NCBI RefSeq assembly: GCF_003056335.1
Contig: NZ_PYWA01000001.1
Coordinates: 496,001 to 560,000 of the forward strand
Length of the DNA: 64,000 nucleotides
Reading direction: 5' to 3'
Source: Paracoccus indicus
GTDB taxonomy: Bacteria; Pseudomonadota; Alphaproteobacteria; Rhodobacterales; Rhodobacteraceae
Shown here: positions 1 to 7,839 of the stretch, one piece after another
Numbering within the stretch: position 1 is the first letter of the stretch
Layout: each line of letters opens with the position of its first letter
Position numbers and translations under genes: made by a program
The notes under the pieces: generated by a model
The model's input: the letters and a program-made list of their open reading frames with translations, nothing else
What the model was told of the DNA's origin: nothing
The model's database searches: none

Positions 1-2
1 AC

Positions 3-1118
3 CTGTTGCCCCGCGACCGCGATCTGGTCGAGTTGCTGGGTCAAGGGGAAAGCACGTTCCGCGCCACCGCGAACAACGGGGAAACCCGCGTCTTCACCGT
101 GGTTCCCGTCATCCCCGGCCTCGTCTATGCCCTTGGCAGCTGGAGCCCGCAGACCGCCGGTGTGGGCGTCTTCCAGCTTTCGCGCTTCGGGGCGGTGCTG
201 CTGCCCGCGGCGCTTTGGGTCGTGTCGCTGGCCGTCGCCTATTTCGCGGTCTTCCGGCTGGTGCTGCGCCATATCACCGTCCTGCGGGGTCAGATGCGCC
301 GTTTTGCCATCGGAAACCGCGTCAGCGCACCGCCCGTGCTGTTGGATGCACCGACCGAGATCACCGACGTCAGCCAGACCTTCCACAACATGGCCCGCAT
401 CCTGATCCGCGACGAAGAGGCGATGGAAAAGGCCGTCGCCGAAAAGACCGTCCTGCTGAAGGAGGTCCACCACAGGGTCAAGAACAACCTTCAGCTCATC
501 GCCTCGATCATCAACATGCAGAGCCGCCTGATCGACGATCCCGATGCCAAGCAGGTGCTTCGGTCGGTGCAGGATCGCGTGGCGGCCTTGGCGACCATCT
601 ATCGCAACCTTTATCAGGCCGAACAGCTGGATGCGGTCGATGCCGACCTGCTGATCACCGACATCATCGGCCAGCTGACCAATGTCACCCAAGGCTCGGG
701 CAACCGGTTGAAGGTGCATACCGACATCAGGCATCTGACCATGATGCCCGATCAGGCGGTTCCCCTGACGCTGCTGGCAACCGAGGCCTTCACCAACGCT
801 CTGAAATACGCGGGCAGGCCGCAGGACGGCGGGCGCGCTTGGGTCAGCGTCTCGCTGACCTCGCCCGAACCGGGCGTGGGCAAGCTGCAGGTCGCCAATT
901 CGGTCGGCTCGGCCCCGTTCGAAGGTGGCACGGGCCTTGGAACCCAGCTGATTGAGGCCTTCTCGATGCAGTTGGAGGGGGAGGTCGAGACGCGTTCCGA
1001 ACCCGACAGCTACGTCCTGACCATGGTCTTCAAGCTGACGCAGGGACAGCACAACCATGATGCCGATGTGCGCAATGTCGTGCTGACCTCGGCCGCCAAG
1101 GCCGGATCGCGTCACTAG
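3..1118 (+). CDS. sensor histidine kinase, HisKA_2 type (5' end outside window)
   Basis: This is the C-terminal part of a membrane-bound sensor kinase; the reading frame is open at the window edge, so the true start lies upstream. It begins with the end of an extracytoplasmic sensor region, then one membrane segment (about nt 180-260) and a HAMP-like linker (about nt 270-400). A HisKA_2 phosphoacceptor box with the signature EVHHRVKNNLQ follows (about nt 462-495), and then a HATPase domain with an N-box (EAFTNALKYAG) and a G2 box (GTGLGTQLI). HisKA_2 kinases often signal to single-domain or PhyR/CheY-like regulators, but no response regulator lies within the visible neighbourhood. The next gene begins 70 bp downstream and is functionally unrelated. 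The ligand is unknown. Confidence 0.9.
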   Translation: MLPRDRDLVELLGQGESTFRATANNGETRVFTVVPVIPGLVYALGSWSPQTAGVGVFQLSRFGAVLLPAALWVVSLAVAYFAVFRLVLRHITVLRGQMRRFAIGNRVSAPPVLLDAPTEITDVSQTFHNMARILIRDEEAMEKAVAEKTVLLKEVHHRVKNNLQLIASIINMQSRLIDDPDAKQVLRSVQDRVAALATIYRNLYQAEQLDAVDADLLITDIIGQLTNVTQGSGNRLKVHTDIRHLTMMPDQAVPLTLLATEAFTNALKYAGRPQDGGRAWVSVSLTSPEPGVGKLQVANSVGSAPFEGGTGLGTQLIEAFSMQLEGEVETRSEPDSYVLTMVFKLTQGQHNHDADVRNVVLTSAAKAGSRH

Positions 1119-1188
1119 GGCGGCATTTCTGCAACGTGGACGGGCCTCGATGCTTGCGCCGGGATGCCCGTGGCCTATCTTGACCAGC

Positions 1189-1869
1189 ATGGAACATGAA
1201 CCAAGCTATGATCTGGCGACCGGGCGCGGGCTGATGGCCTGCCCCAAATGCGACGCCCTGCACATCGAGGAAGAGCTGGAGCTGGGCGAGACCGCCCGCT
1301 GCACCCGATGCGGCACAGTCATGGCCAAACCGCGCGACGGGGCCTTCGTCCAGCTGATCGCGCTGTCCTTCACCTCGATGGTGCTGCTGGTGGGCGCGGT
1401 CTTCTTCCCCTTCCTCGAGGTCTCGGCGATGGGGTTCGGCAACGCCAGTTCGCTGTTCGACGTGGCGCTGGCCTTTGCGGACGGGGTGCTGCTGCCCCTG
1501 GTCATCGCGGTGCTGGCGATGATCATCGGTCTGCCGATCACGCGTGCCTTCCTGCTGGTCTATGTGCTGGCACCCTTGGCGCAGGGCCGCAAGCCGCATC
1601 GCCACGCCGCCCGTGCCTTCCGCTGGTCCGAGGTGATGCGCCCCTGGTCCATGGCCGAGATCTTCGTCATCGGCACGGCCGTCGCGCTGGTCAAGGTGGC
1701 GGGGCTGGCCTCGGTCCACCTGGGGCCGGCCTTTTGGGCCTTCTGCGCGCTGATCTTCGTCAATATCGCCAGCCGCGCCTTCATGTGCCAGACCTCGATC
1801 TGGGACGCGATCGAGGATGCCGGCCAGACCGTCGAATTCCACGGAAAACCGCGCAGGGCCAAGGCATGA
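1189..1869 (+). CDS. pqiA: paraquat-inducible protein A, first half (PqiA family)
   Basis: This 226-residue inner-membrane protein belongs to the PqiA family, which supports lipid transport between the membranes together with PqiB and PqiC. An N-terminal zinc-ribbon-like motif (CPKCD, then CTRCG about 20 residues later) precedes four predicted membrane segments. E. coli PqiA is one protein of about 417 residues with two such units. Here each unit is a separate gene, and this is the first. The ATG at 1189 is preferred over an upstream in-frame ATG at 1150 because family similarity starts just after it. The stop overlaps the next start as ATGA, indicating coupled translation. Confidence 0.9.
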   Translation: MEHEPSYDLATGRGLMACPKCDALHIEEELELGETARCTRCGTVMAKPRDGAFVQLIALSFTSMVLLVGAVFFPFLEVSAMGFGNASSLFDVALAFADGVLLPLVIAVLAMIIGLPITRAFLLVYVLAPLAQGRKPHRHAARAFRWSEVMRPWSMAEIFVIGTAVALVKVAGLASVHLGPAFWAFCALIFVNIASRAFMCQTSIWDAIEDAGQTVEFHGKPRRAKA

Positions 1870-2522
1870 GCGCGCCTTCGGAAAGCAATGCGCCGGTCAT
1901 GACCGCCCATCGCGCGGGGCTGATCGGTTGTCACAGCTGCGGCCGCGTCTGGACGCAGGATCACGATCAGTGCCTGCGTTGCGGGGCGCATCTGATGCCG
2001 CCGGACCGCCGCAGCCTGCAGAAGGTCTGGGCCTGGTGGTTCGCCGGGCTGATCATGTACATTCCCGCCAATCTATTTCCGATGATGAGCACGCAGACTT
2101 TCGCGGGCTTGGCGGGCAGTTCGGAATCCACCATCATCGAGGGCGTGTTCGAGCTGATCCACCACGGCAGCTACGACATCGCCATCATCGTCTTCGTCGC
2201 CTCGATCATTGTGCCGATGGGCAAATTCGTGGCCATCGGCTGGCTGGCCATCGTCGCGGGTCGACCCGCCACCGTGGATCAGGCCCACACCCGCCTGAAA
2301 ATCTACGAGGTGGTGGAATTCATCGGGCGCTGGTCGATGATCGACGTCTTCGTGGTGGCCATTCTGTCCGCGCTGGTGCAATTGGGCTTCATGGCATCGG
2401 TTCATCCCGGTCCGGCGGCGGCCTCGTTTGCGCTGTCGGTTGCCTTCACGATGCTTTCCGCGCAAAGCTTTGACGCGCGATTGATCTGGCGCGGCCTGCC
2501 CCTGCGGTCGAAAAGCGAATGA
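1866..2522 (+). CDS. pqiA: paraquat-inducible protein A, second half (PqiA family)
   Basis: This 218-residue protein is the second PqiA-type unit. Its N-terminal metal motif (CHSCG, then CLRCG) is followed by four predicted membrane helices and the family-typical stretch AWWFAGLIMYIPANLFPMM. It starts in an ATGA overlap with the first pqiA gene and sits 43 bp before pqiB, so all four pqi genes very likely form one operon. The pair presumably forms a heteromeric version of the single E. coli PqiA; that is inference from gene order and length. Family membership is secure. Confidence 0.9.
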   Translation: MSAPSESNAPVMTAHRAGLIGCHSCGRVWTQDHDQCLRCGAHLMPPDRRSLQKVWAWWFAGLIMYIPANLFPMMSTQTFAGLAGSSESTIIEGVFELIHHGSYDIAIIVFVASIIVPMGKFVAIGWLAIVAGRPATVDQAHTRLKIYEVVEFIGRWSMIDVFVVAILSALVQLGFMASVHPGPAAASFALSVAFTMLSAQSFDARLIWRGLPLRSKSE

Positions 2523-2565
2523 TCCGCCCTGAAACAGACCAAGACGGCCAAGGACAGCGACGAAG

Positions 2566-4620
2566 ATGACTGATACCCCCCAGCCCCCCAAGCCCGCCAG
2601 CCCGGTCCGCAAGACGGCCACGCGCGCGGCGCAGGCAGGGGTCAACGTCATCTGGATCGTGCCCATCGTCGCGCTGATCGTGACGCTTGGCATCGCCTGG
2701 AATTCCTTTCGCGACCGCGGCAGCCTGATCGAGGTGGAATTCGCCGATGCCACCGGCATCACCCCCGGCGACACCACCCTGCGCTTCCGCGAGATCACCG
2801 TCGGGCAGGTCGAAAGCGTATCCTTCAGCGGTGATCTGTCGAAGGTCATCGTCTCGATCCGCGTGGACAGCGATGTCGCGCAATACATCGACACCGACGC
2901 CAGTTTCTGGATCGTCCGGCCTCAGGTAAGCGCGCAGGGCGTCACGCGCCTTGATACGGTGCTGTCGGGCGCCTTCATCGAGGGCTATTGGGATTCCCAG
3001 GTCTCCGAGGTGGCGACCGAATTCGAGGGGCTGGAACGCCCGCCCCTGGTGCGCGGCGATCAGCCCGGCACCTGGGTCAAGCTGTCGATGAAAAGCGCCG
3101 ATGGCATGAGCGAGGGCGCACCCGTCCTCTATCGCGGGGTCGAGGTCGGTCGGGTGGAAAACATCCGCCTGTCCGACCAGGACGACCGCGTGCTGGCCGA
3201 TGCCTTCATCGAGGCGCCGCAGGATGCCCGCCTGACCACCGCCAGCGTCTTCTGGGACACCTCGGGGTTCTCTCTGTCGCTTGGTGCGCAGGGGATCAGC
3301 TTCAACGTCAACTCACTGTCCTCGGTCCTGCAGGGGGGCGTGGCCTTTGACACGATCACCAGCGGCGGCAACCCCATCGATGCAGGGCATGAATTCCCCG
3401 TGCAGGATGACGAAGCCATGGCGCGCAGCACGCTGTTTGCCAGCGACGACACCGACCGCCTGCGCGTCGGCATGCTGATCGACGATTCCCTGCAGGGTCT
3501 CGAAAAGGGCGCCGACGTCCAGTTCCAAGGCCTGCGCGTGGGCCAGGTCACCGATCTGGCGGTGAATGTCACCACGGGCGAGGCCGAGGATGCACAGGTC
3601 AAGCAGCTGGTCACCATGTCGATCTCTCCGCGCCGCATGGGCCTGCCGGAGGGTGCGACCGCCGAAGACGCGATGGCGCTTCTGGAAGATGAAGTCAGCC
3701 AGTCCGGGCTGCGCGCCCGCGTGGCCAGCGCAGGCTTTCTTGGCACCAGCCTGATGGTCGAACTGGTCCAGATCCCCGATGCGCAGCCTGCGACGGTCGA
3801 TGTCGGTGCCGACCCCGTGCCGCTGATCCCCTCGGTCGAGGGTGATCTGGACGATTTCACCGCAAGCGCGCAGGGGCTGGTCAACCGCATCGGCAACCTG
3901 CCGATCGAGGAGTTGCTGAATTCCGCCCGCGACGCGCTGGACAGCGTGACTGCCATCGCCAGTTCGCAGGACACGCGCGCGATCCCCGGTGCCCTGCGCA
4001 AGGCGATCGAGGATGGCAATGTCGCCCTGTCCGACATCAGCAGCATCACCACCGATCTGCGTGATGCCGACAGCGGCGAAACCATCGCCCGGATGCTGGA
4101 CGAGGCTTCCGCCGCCTTCAAGGCGGTCAACGATGCCGCCGTCGACGTCCCCGAGATGGTCGATCAGATCAACGAGGCCGCAGCCTCGGTCGAGGAATTC
4201 GGCTTTGCCGAGGTCAGCCTGCAGGTCGAGGGCATCCTGGCCGACCTGCGCGCCATGCTGGGCAGCGAAGATGCCGAGGCCCTGCCGCGCAACTTGTCGA
4301 ACACGCTGGAAGCCGCCAGCGGTCTGCTGAACGACCTGCGCGACGGCAATGCGGCCGGCAGCCTGAACAACGCGCTGGATTCGGCCAGCGCCGCCGCGGA
4401 CGAGATCCAGCGGTCCGTCCAGCAGCTTCCCGAACTGGTCCGCAGCCTGCAGACCACCGCCGCGCAGGCCAATTCGCTGTTCGCCAGCTATGGCAACCGC
4501 TCGGCCTTCAACAACGAGCTGATCGGGGCGCTGCGCGAATTGCGCCGTGCGACGGAATCCTTCGGATCGCTGGCACGCCTGATCGAACGCAACCCCCGCG
4601 CCTTCATCCTGGGACGATAA
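2566..4620 (+). CDS. pqiB: intermembrane transport protein PqiB (MCE domains)
   Basis: This 684-residue protein has one N-terminal inner-membrane helix (about residues 27-46) and a large periplasmic part with repeated MCE/MlaD domains, about residues 55-145, 170-260 and 290-400. A long C-terminal alpha-helical region rich in Ala, Leu and Ser follows, about residues 430-670. In E. coli, PqiB forms stacked hexameric MCE rings with a helical needle that bridges the periplasm for lipid movement, and the layout here matches that. The gene lies between pqiA and pqiC. The length is longer than E. coli PqiB (about 546 residues), mainly in the helical tail. Confidence 0.93.
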   Translation: MTDTPQPPKPASPVRKTATRAAQAGVNVIWIVPIVALIVTLGIAWNSFRDRGSLIEVEFADATGITPGDTTLRFREITVGQVESVSFSGDLSKVIVSIRVDSDVAQYIDTDASFWIVRPQVSAQGVTRLDTVLSGAFIEGYWDSQVSEVATEFEGLERPPLVRGDQPGTWVKLSMKSADGMSEGAPVLYRGVEVGRVENIRLSDQDDRVLADAFIEAPQDARLTTASVFWDTSGFSLSLGAQGISFNVNSLSSVLQGGVAFDTITSGGNPIDAGHEFPVQDDEAMARSTLFASDDTDRLRVGMLIDDSLQGLEKGADVQFQGLRVGQVTDLAVNVTTGEAEDAQVKQLVTMSISPRRMGLPEGATAEDAMALLEDEVSQSGLRARVASAGFLGTSLMVELVQIPDAQPATVDVGADPVPLIPSVEGDLDDFTASAQGLVNRIGNLPIEELLNSARDALDSVTAIASSQDTRAIPGALRKAIEDGNVALSDISSITTDLRDADSGETIARMLDEASAAFKAVNDAAVDVPEMVDQINEAAASVEEFGFAEVSLQVEGILADLRAMLGSEDAEALPRNLSNTLEAASGLLNDLRDGNAAGSLNNALDSASAAADEIQRSVQQLPELVRSLQTTAAQANSLFASYGNRSAFNNELIGALRELRRATESFGSLARLIERNPRAFILGR

Positions 4621-4623
4621 GAC

Positions 4624-5274
4624 ATGACGACATCCTTCCTTCGCCTGCCGCTGATCGCCCTGTCGGGACTTGTCCTGCTGGGGGCCTGTTCGGACCCCGA
4701 AAAGACCGGACGTTTCCTGCTGGACCCGCCGACGCAGGGGGTGCGCGTGGCCAACCGTCTTGGAACCGCCGAGTTGAAGGACGTGTCGCTGCCCGAATAT
4801 GCCGCCAACCAGGAGGTCGCCTTCCAGACCCAGGATGGCGCGGTGCGGTCCAACCCTGAAAGCCTCTGGGCGGACACCCCGTCGCGGGCCTTCACGACGA
4901 CCCTGGCGCGCGCCATCAGCGACGTGTCGGGGGCCACCGTCATCGGCGAACCCTGGCCCCTGGCCGAACCCCCCGCCCGCGTTCTGGAGGTGCGGGTCGA
5001 GCGTGCCTTGGCGCAGACCGACAACATCTATCGCCTGTCGGGGCGGTATTTCGTGTCCGACGACGGGCTGAAGGGCAATGGCGCGAACCAGGCGCGCAGC
5101 TTCGACATCCGCGTTCCCATGACCGAAGCCACCCCGGCAGCCACCGCCACGGCCGCCAGCCAGGCCATCGCCCAGCTGGCCCAGCAGATCGCGACGCTGT
5201 CGGGTCCCGGCTCGACCATCGCCACCCAACAGCCCGCAGCGGCGGATGCCTTCGACCTGCCGCCGCTGTTCTAG
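4624..5274 (+). CDS. pqiC: PqiC-family outer-membrane lipoprotein
   Basis: This 216-residue lipoprotein has a signal peptide ending in the lipobox LGAC (Cys near residue 22) and an ABC-type transport auxiliary lipoprotein fold (PqiC/YmbA family). PqiC is the outer-membrane partner that docks the PqiB needle. The gene starts 3 bp after the pqiB stop and closes the operon. The last 50 residues are Ala-, Thr- and Gln-rich and probably disordered. A strong hairpin follows 10 bp after the stop codon. Confidence 0.9.
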   Translation: MTTSFLRLPLIALSGLVLLGACSDPEKTGRFLLDPPTQGVRVANRLGTAELKDVSLPEYAANQEVAFQTQDGAVRSNPESLWADTPSRAFTTTLARAISDVSGATVIGEPWPLAEPPARVLEVRVERALAQTDNIYRLSGRYFVSDDGLKGNGANQARSFDIRVPMTEATPAATATAASQAIAQLAQQIATLSGPGSTIATQQPAAADAFDLPPLF

Positions 5275-5284
5275 GCATGAAGAA

Positions 5285-5310
5285 GGGGCCGGCAGTTCAC
5301 TGCCGACCCC
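5285..5310. terminator. hairpin terminator after the pqi operon
   Basis: The stem pairs GGGG plus CGGCAG with CTGCCG plus CCCC around a TTCA loop, with one C/A mismatch. There is no U-tract directly after the stem on the plus strand. On the minus strand a run of seven T lies between the hairpin and the convergent gene ending at 5346, so it could act for either direction. Termination is inferred from structure only. Confidence 0.6.
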
Positions 5311-5345
5311 CATCCCCACGGGCGTAAAAAAATCAAGGGTACTGA

Positions 5346-5774
5346 TTACACGACCTTGCCCGCGGGGAATCCGGCCCGGCGCAATGCGTCGCGGGAAATC
5401 CTGAGGTCCTCATCCTCGTCACGACCCAGCACGCGGGTGATGACGGGCAGGACGAAATGGTCGAAGCACGACCTGTCGGGGTTGAAGGCCCCGGGGGTGC
5501 CGATGCCGCCGCAATCATCGCAGTCGGGAATGGTGCCCCAGCAGTTCGGACAGGCACCCAAGGCGCAGGCCAGCATCTCGGCGTGATCGACCAGCAGCGC
5601 GTTCTCCCGCTGCAACTGGCGGATCGTGCGGGACTTGCCACCGCTGTCGTCATCGTCGTGAAGACGCGCCAGCGCCTGGCGCAGATCGTCCTGCGCGATG
5701 GTGTCGGGCTTGGCACCCAGCATCTGCAAGGCCGAGAACATGGCCCGATATTCGGAAATCCTTTGATCCTTCAT
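5346..5774 (-). CDS. hypothetical protein with a CxxC...CxxCxGxG motif
   Basis: This 142-residue soluble protein is of unknown function. The N-terminal half looks helical (about residues 1-70) with a DDDD tract. The centre has CPNCWG followed by CDDCGGIG, a pattern like a single DnaJ-type zinc-finger repeat, which suggests metal binding. No DnaJ J-domain is present. The ATG at 5774 is chosen because AGGAG lies 8 bases upstream; a longer frame opens at 5801. It is transcribed on the same strand as the S8 protease gene upstream, but 137 bp separate them and the gap holds repeated TTTCACG elements, so it may have its own promoter. Confidence 0.7.
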   Translation of the reverse strand: MKDQRISEYRAMFSALQMLGAKPDTIAQDDLRQALARLHDDDDSGGKSRTIRQLQRENALLVDHAEMLACALGACPNCWGTIPDCDDCGGIGTPGAFNPDRSCFDHFVLPVITRVLGRDEDEDLRISRDALRRAGFPAGKVV

Positions 5775-5829
5775 GGTGCTTGCTCCTGTCTGGCGTGGCA
5801 TCGCTGTCAGGAGGTGTTCTGGACCTGCG

Positions 5830-5872
5830 CCGTGAAACGGGCGTGAAAGGAATCACGCCAAATCCGTGAAAC
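5830..5872. promoter_or_regulatory. repeated GTGAAA elements and inverted repeat, possible operator
   Basis: CCGTGAAAC occurs twice (5830-5838 and 5864-5872). It flanks a perfect 7-bp inverted repeat GGCGTGA/TCACGCC (5840-5846 and 5853-5859). The cluster lies about 55-100 bp upstream of the minus-strand gene starting at 5774. This spacing would suit a transcription-factor site, but no cognate regulator is identified. Confidence 0.4.
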
Positions 5873-5888
5873 ATGCAGCCTTGGGTTG

Positions 5889-5912
5889 AAAACAGCGGTT
5901 TTTCGTGCTGTT
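5889..5912 (-). terminator. weak hairpin at the end of the S8 protease gene
   Basis: AACAGC (5891-5896) pairs with GCTGTT (5907-5912) around a 10-base loop. On the minus strand it is followed by TTTTC. It overlaps the last base of the protease stop codon. The stem is short, so this is only a possible terminator. Confidence 0.3.
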
Positions 5913-7657
5913 CAGCCGGGAATATCGTCGGAAAACGATGGCAGCACCGGCGGGGTGCCATCGGGCTGCCCACCGGCCAGCGCCCGAATGGCGGCGCGAT
6001 CGGCGGGTCTTGCACCTTGCGCCAGCTGTCCCGCCAGCCAGCGCGTGACCTGCGGCGCCGCCAGCGAACTGCCCGACATCATTGAGAAGCTGCCGCTGCC
6101 GCGCCCGCAGATCGGCATGCCCGCGTGGCAGACGGCCCGATCCACCGCGATCAGCAGATCGCCCGCCAGATCCGCCCCGATCAGCGAATTGTAATCGGCG
6201 ACGCTGCCCTCGCGGCGGGTGACGACCCCTGCCCTCAGCGTTCTGCGGCCGGTGGCATAGGCGTTGATCGTATCGCCGCGCTGCACACGGTTCGCGGCTT
6301 GATCGCGGGGGTCGAGGGACATGGCGCGGTCGCTATCGTCGCGGTCGCGATAGGCGGGGTCGTAGAGGCGGCTTTGGCGCGCCTCGCGGGGAAAGCCCCG
6401 AAGCACCTCGTCGCGCTGCAGGGAAATGGCGTGATCCCCCGGCGCGGCATCTTCTGGCAGGGACAGATGCCACATCCCCGGCGCAATCCAGCCCTGCCCC
6501 GGCTTGTCAGGGCATGTGGGCTCCAGAACCAGCGTCACCGTCTGGCGATATCCGCCCTGCGGCAGCGCGACGGTGCCGTGATAGGCGCGGGCGATGTCAT
6601 GGCCCTCGTCATCGCGCAGATGGGTGACCTGATTGTCCTCGGTGAAGGCGGTCCAAGCCCTCTTCAGACCCGGCCCCGACAGGCCGACCTGCATGGGGCG
6701 TTCGGGGCGGGTCGGGTGCACGGGGCCCCAGACCTCCAACGGGGTGACGGTGCGGTCGTCGGGGTGCAGCTGCCAGCCAAGCGTGCCGCCTGGCTGCAGG
6801 ACGCCACGCAGCCGCGCCATGCGGTGATTGCCACTGGGCAGGACGACGTGCACCGGTCCAAGGTCGTCGGACGGATATTCGGCCACCTGATCAAGCAGCC
6901 GCTCGATCAGGCTGGAGCCGTCGCGCGGCCCCGCCGTCAGGCCAAGGCTGATGTTCAGCACGACGGGCAGGCGCACGCTGTTCGGGGGCAGGCTGCGTCG
7001 CGCCTCGATCAGGCGGCACAGGCGACGCGCACGCGAGATGATGAACAGGACCGAGGCCGCCAGCACCCGCGGTGCCAACCCGCCCGAGCTGTCGGCGATG
7101 ACGCGCGGCGCAAGGTTCACCCCGATCAGGGGTCGGTTGCGGCCATCCGGATCGCCCATCGCATGCCCCGCCGCCAAAAGAGAGACCGCCGCCCCGTGAC
7201 CCGCGGCAAAGCCCGCCGCATGGGTGGTTTCGCGGGCCATGTCGACGACGCCCGACAGGCGATAGATGCTGTCCTCGGTCGGGATGGTCCCCGACTGCAA
7301 CTGTTCCAGCCATGTGCCGATCCGGGCGCCGCGCAACTCGCGCCCCGCTGGCAGGTCGTGTCCGGGGCCTTGCGGGTCGAAGGCGGCATCCTGCACCCAC
7401 AGCGCCGCCACGCGACTGACAGAGGGCGACAGGCGCAGACGTTCATGCACGAAGGGAATGGCATCGTCGAGCACGCCGATGATGCATCCGTGCTGCGGAT
7501 CGGGCAGCGCCGCATCCTCCAGATAGGCGTGGTCCGGGTCGGTCAGATCGGACCCGTCCAAGGCGCGCGGATCGGGGTTCACGGCATCGGGTGGCAGAAC
7601 CAGACCCGGCGGGCCCAAGGCCGCGACAAGCAGCGGCTCCTGACCCGGCGCGATCAT
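5912..7657 (-). CDS. subtilisin-like S8 family serine peptidase
   Basis: This 581-residue protein has the subtilase catalytic triad in order: Asp in GVLDDAIPF (about residue 70), His in GHGAAVSLLAAG (about residue 155) and Ser in SGSSLAAPQ (about residue 540). The roughly 380 residues between His and Ser are longer than in most subtilases, so a domain is inserted. I see no signal peptide or pro-domain, so it may act in the cytoplasm or leave by another route. The ATG at 7657 is preferred over an upstream extension because it forms an ATGA overlap with the stop of the 61-residue gene upstream, indicating translational coupling. It is probably the last gene of a three-gene unit with that small gene and the PAP2/haloperoxidase gene. 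The substrate is unknown; the adjacent small protein is an obvious candidate, but this is inference. Confidence 0.85.
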   Translation of the reverse strand: MIAPGQEPLLVAALGPPGLVLPPDAVNPDPRALDGSDLTDPDHAYLEDAALPDPQHGCIIGVLDDAIPFVHERLRLSPSVSRVAALWVQDAAFDPQGPGHDLPAGRELRGARIGTWLEQLQSGTIPTEDSIYRLSGVVDMARETTHAAGFAAGHGAAVSLLAAGHAMGDPDGRNRPLIGVNLAPRVIADSSGGLAPRVLAASVLFIISRARRLCRLIEARRSLPPNSVRLPVVLNISLGLTAGPRDGSSLIERLLDQVAEYPSDDLGPVHVVLPSGNHRMARLRGVLQPGGTLGWQLHPDDRTVTPLEVWGPVHPTRPERPMQVGLSGPGLKRAWTAFTEDNQVTHLRDDEGHDIARAYHGTVALPQGGYRQTVTLVLEPTCPDKPGQGWIAPGMWHLSLPEDAAPGDHAISLQRDEVLRGFPREARQSRLYDPAYRDRDDSDRAMSLDPRDQAANRVQRGDTINAYATGRRTLRAGVVTRREGSVADYNSLIGADLAGDLLIAVDRAVCHAGMPICGRGSGSFSMMSGSSLAAPQVTRWLAGQLAQGARPADRAAIRALAGGQPDGTPPVLPSFSDDIPG

Positions 7658-7839
7658 GACTTGAAGGCGCGTTCGACCAGATCGCGCAGCAGAATCTCGG
7701 GGGTGGGTTCCGGGGCAGGTTCCGCCCCGCAGGCGTTTCGGGCGAACCAATCCTCGGTGCAGCCGCTGAAGATGGTGGTCTTTCGGGGGGCGGGTTCGCT
7801 CCAGCCCGGGGGGGATTTCAGCTCCATCTTGTGTCCCAT
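7654..7839 (-). CDS. small 61-residue protein coupled to the S8 protease gene
   Basis: This short frame links the haloperoxidase-like gene and the protease. Its start overlaps the upstream stop by about 20 bp (or by about 10 bp if the internal ATG at 7827 is used), and its own stop overlaps the protease start as ATGA. That arrangement argues for a real gene. The product is polar, has two cysteines (SGCTEDW and NACGAEP), a Pro-rich stretch (PAPEPTPE) and an amphipathic C-terminal helix. There is no signal peptide or membrane segment. I do not recognise a family. It could be a protease substrate, inhibitor or chaperone-like partner. Confidence 0.6.
   Translation of the reverse strand: MGHKMELKSPPGWSEPAPRKTTIFSGCTEDWFARNACGAEPAPEPTPEILLRDLVERAFKS

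Noticed and set aside
5346..5774. Calling the CxxC protein a DnaJ-type chaperone
   Set aside because: Only one zinc-finger-like repeat is present, with neither a J-domain nor a substrate-binding region.
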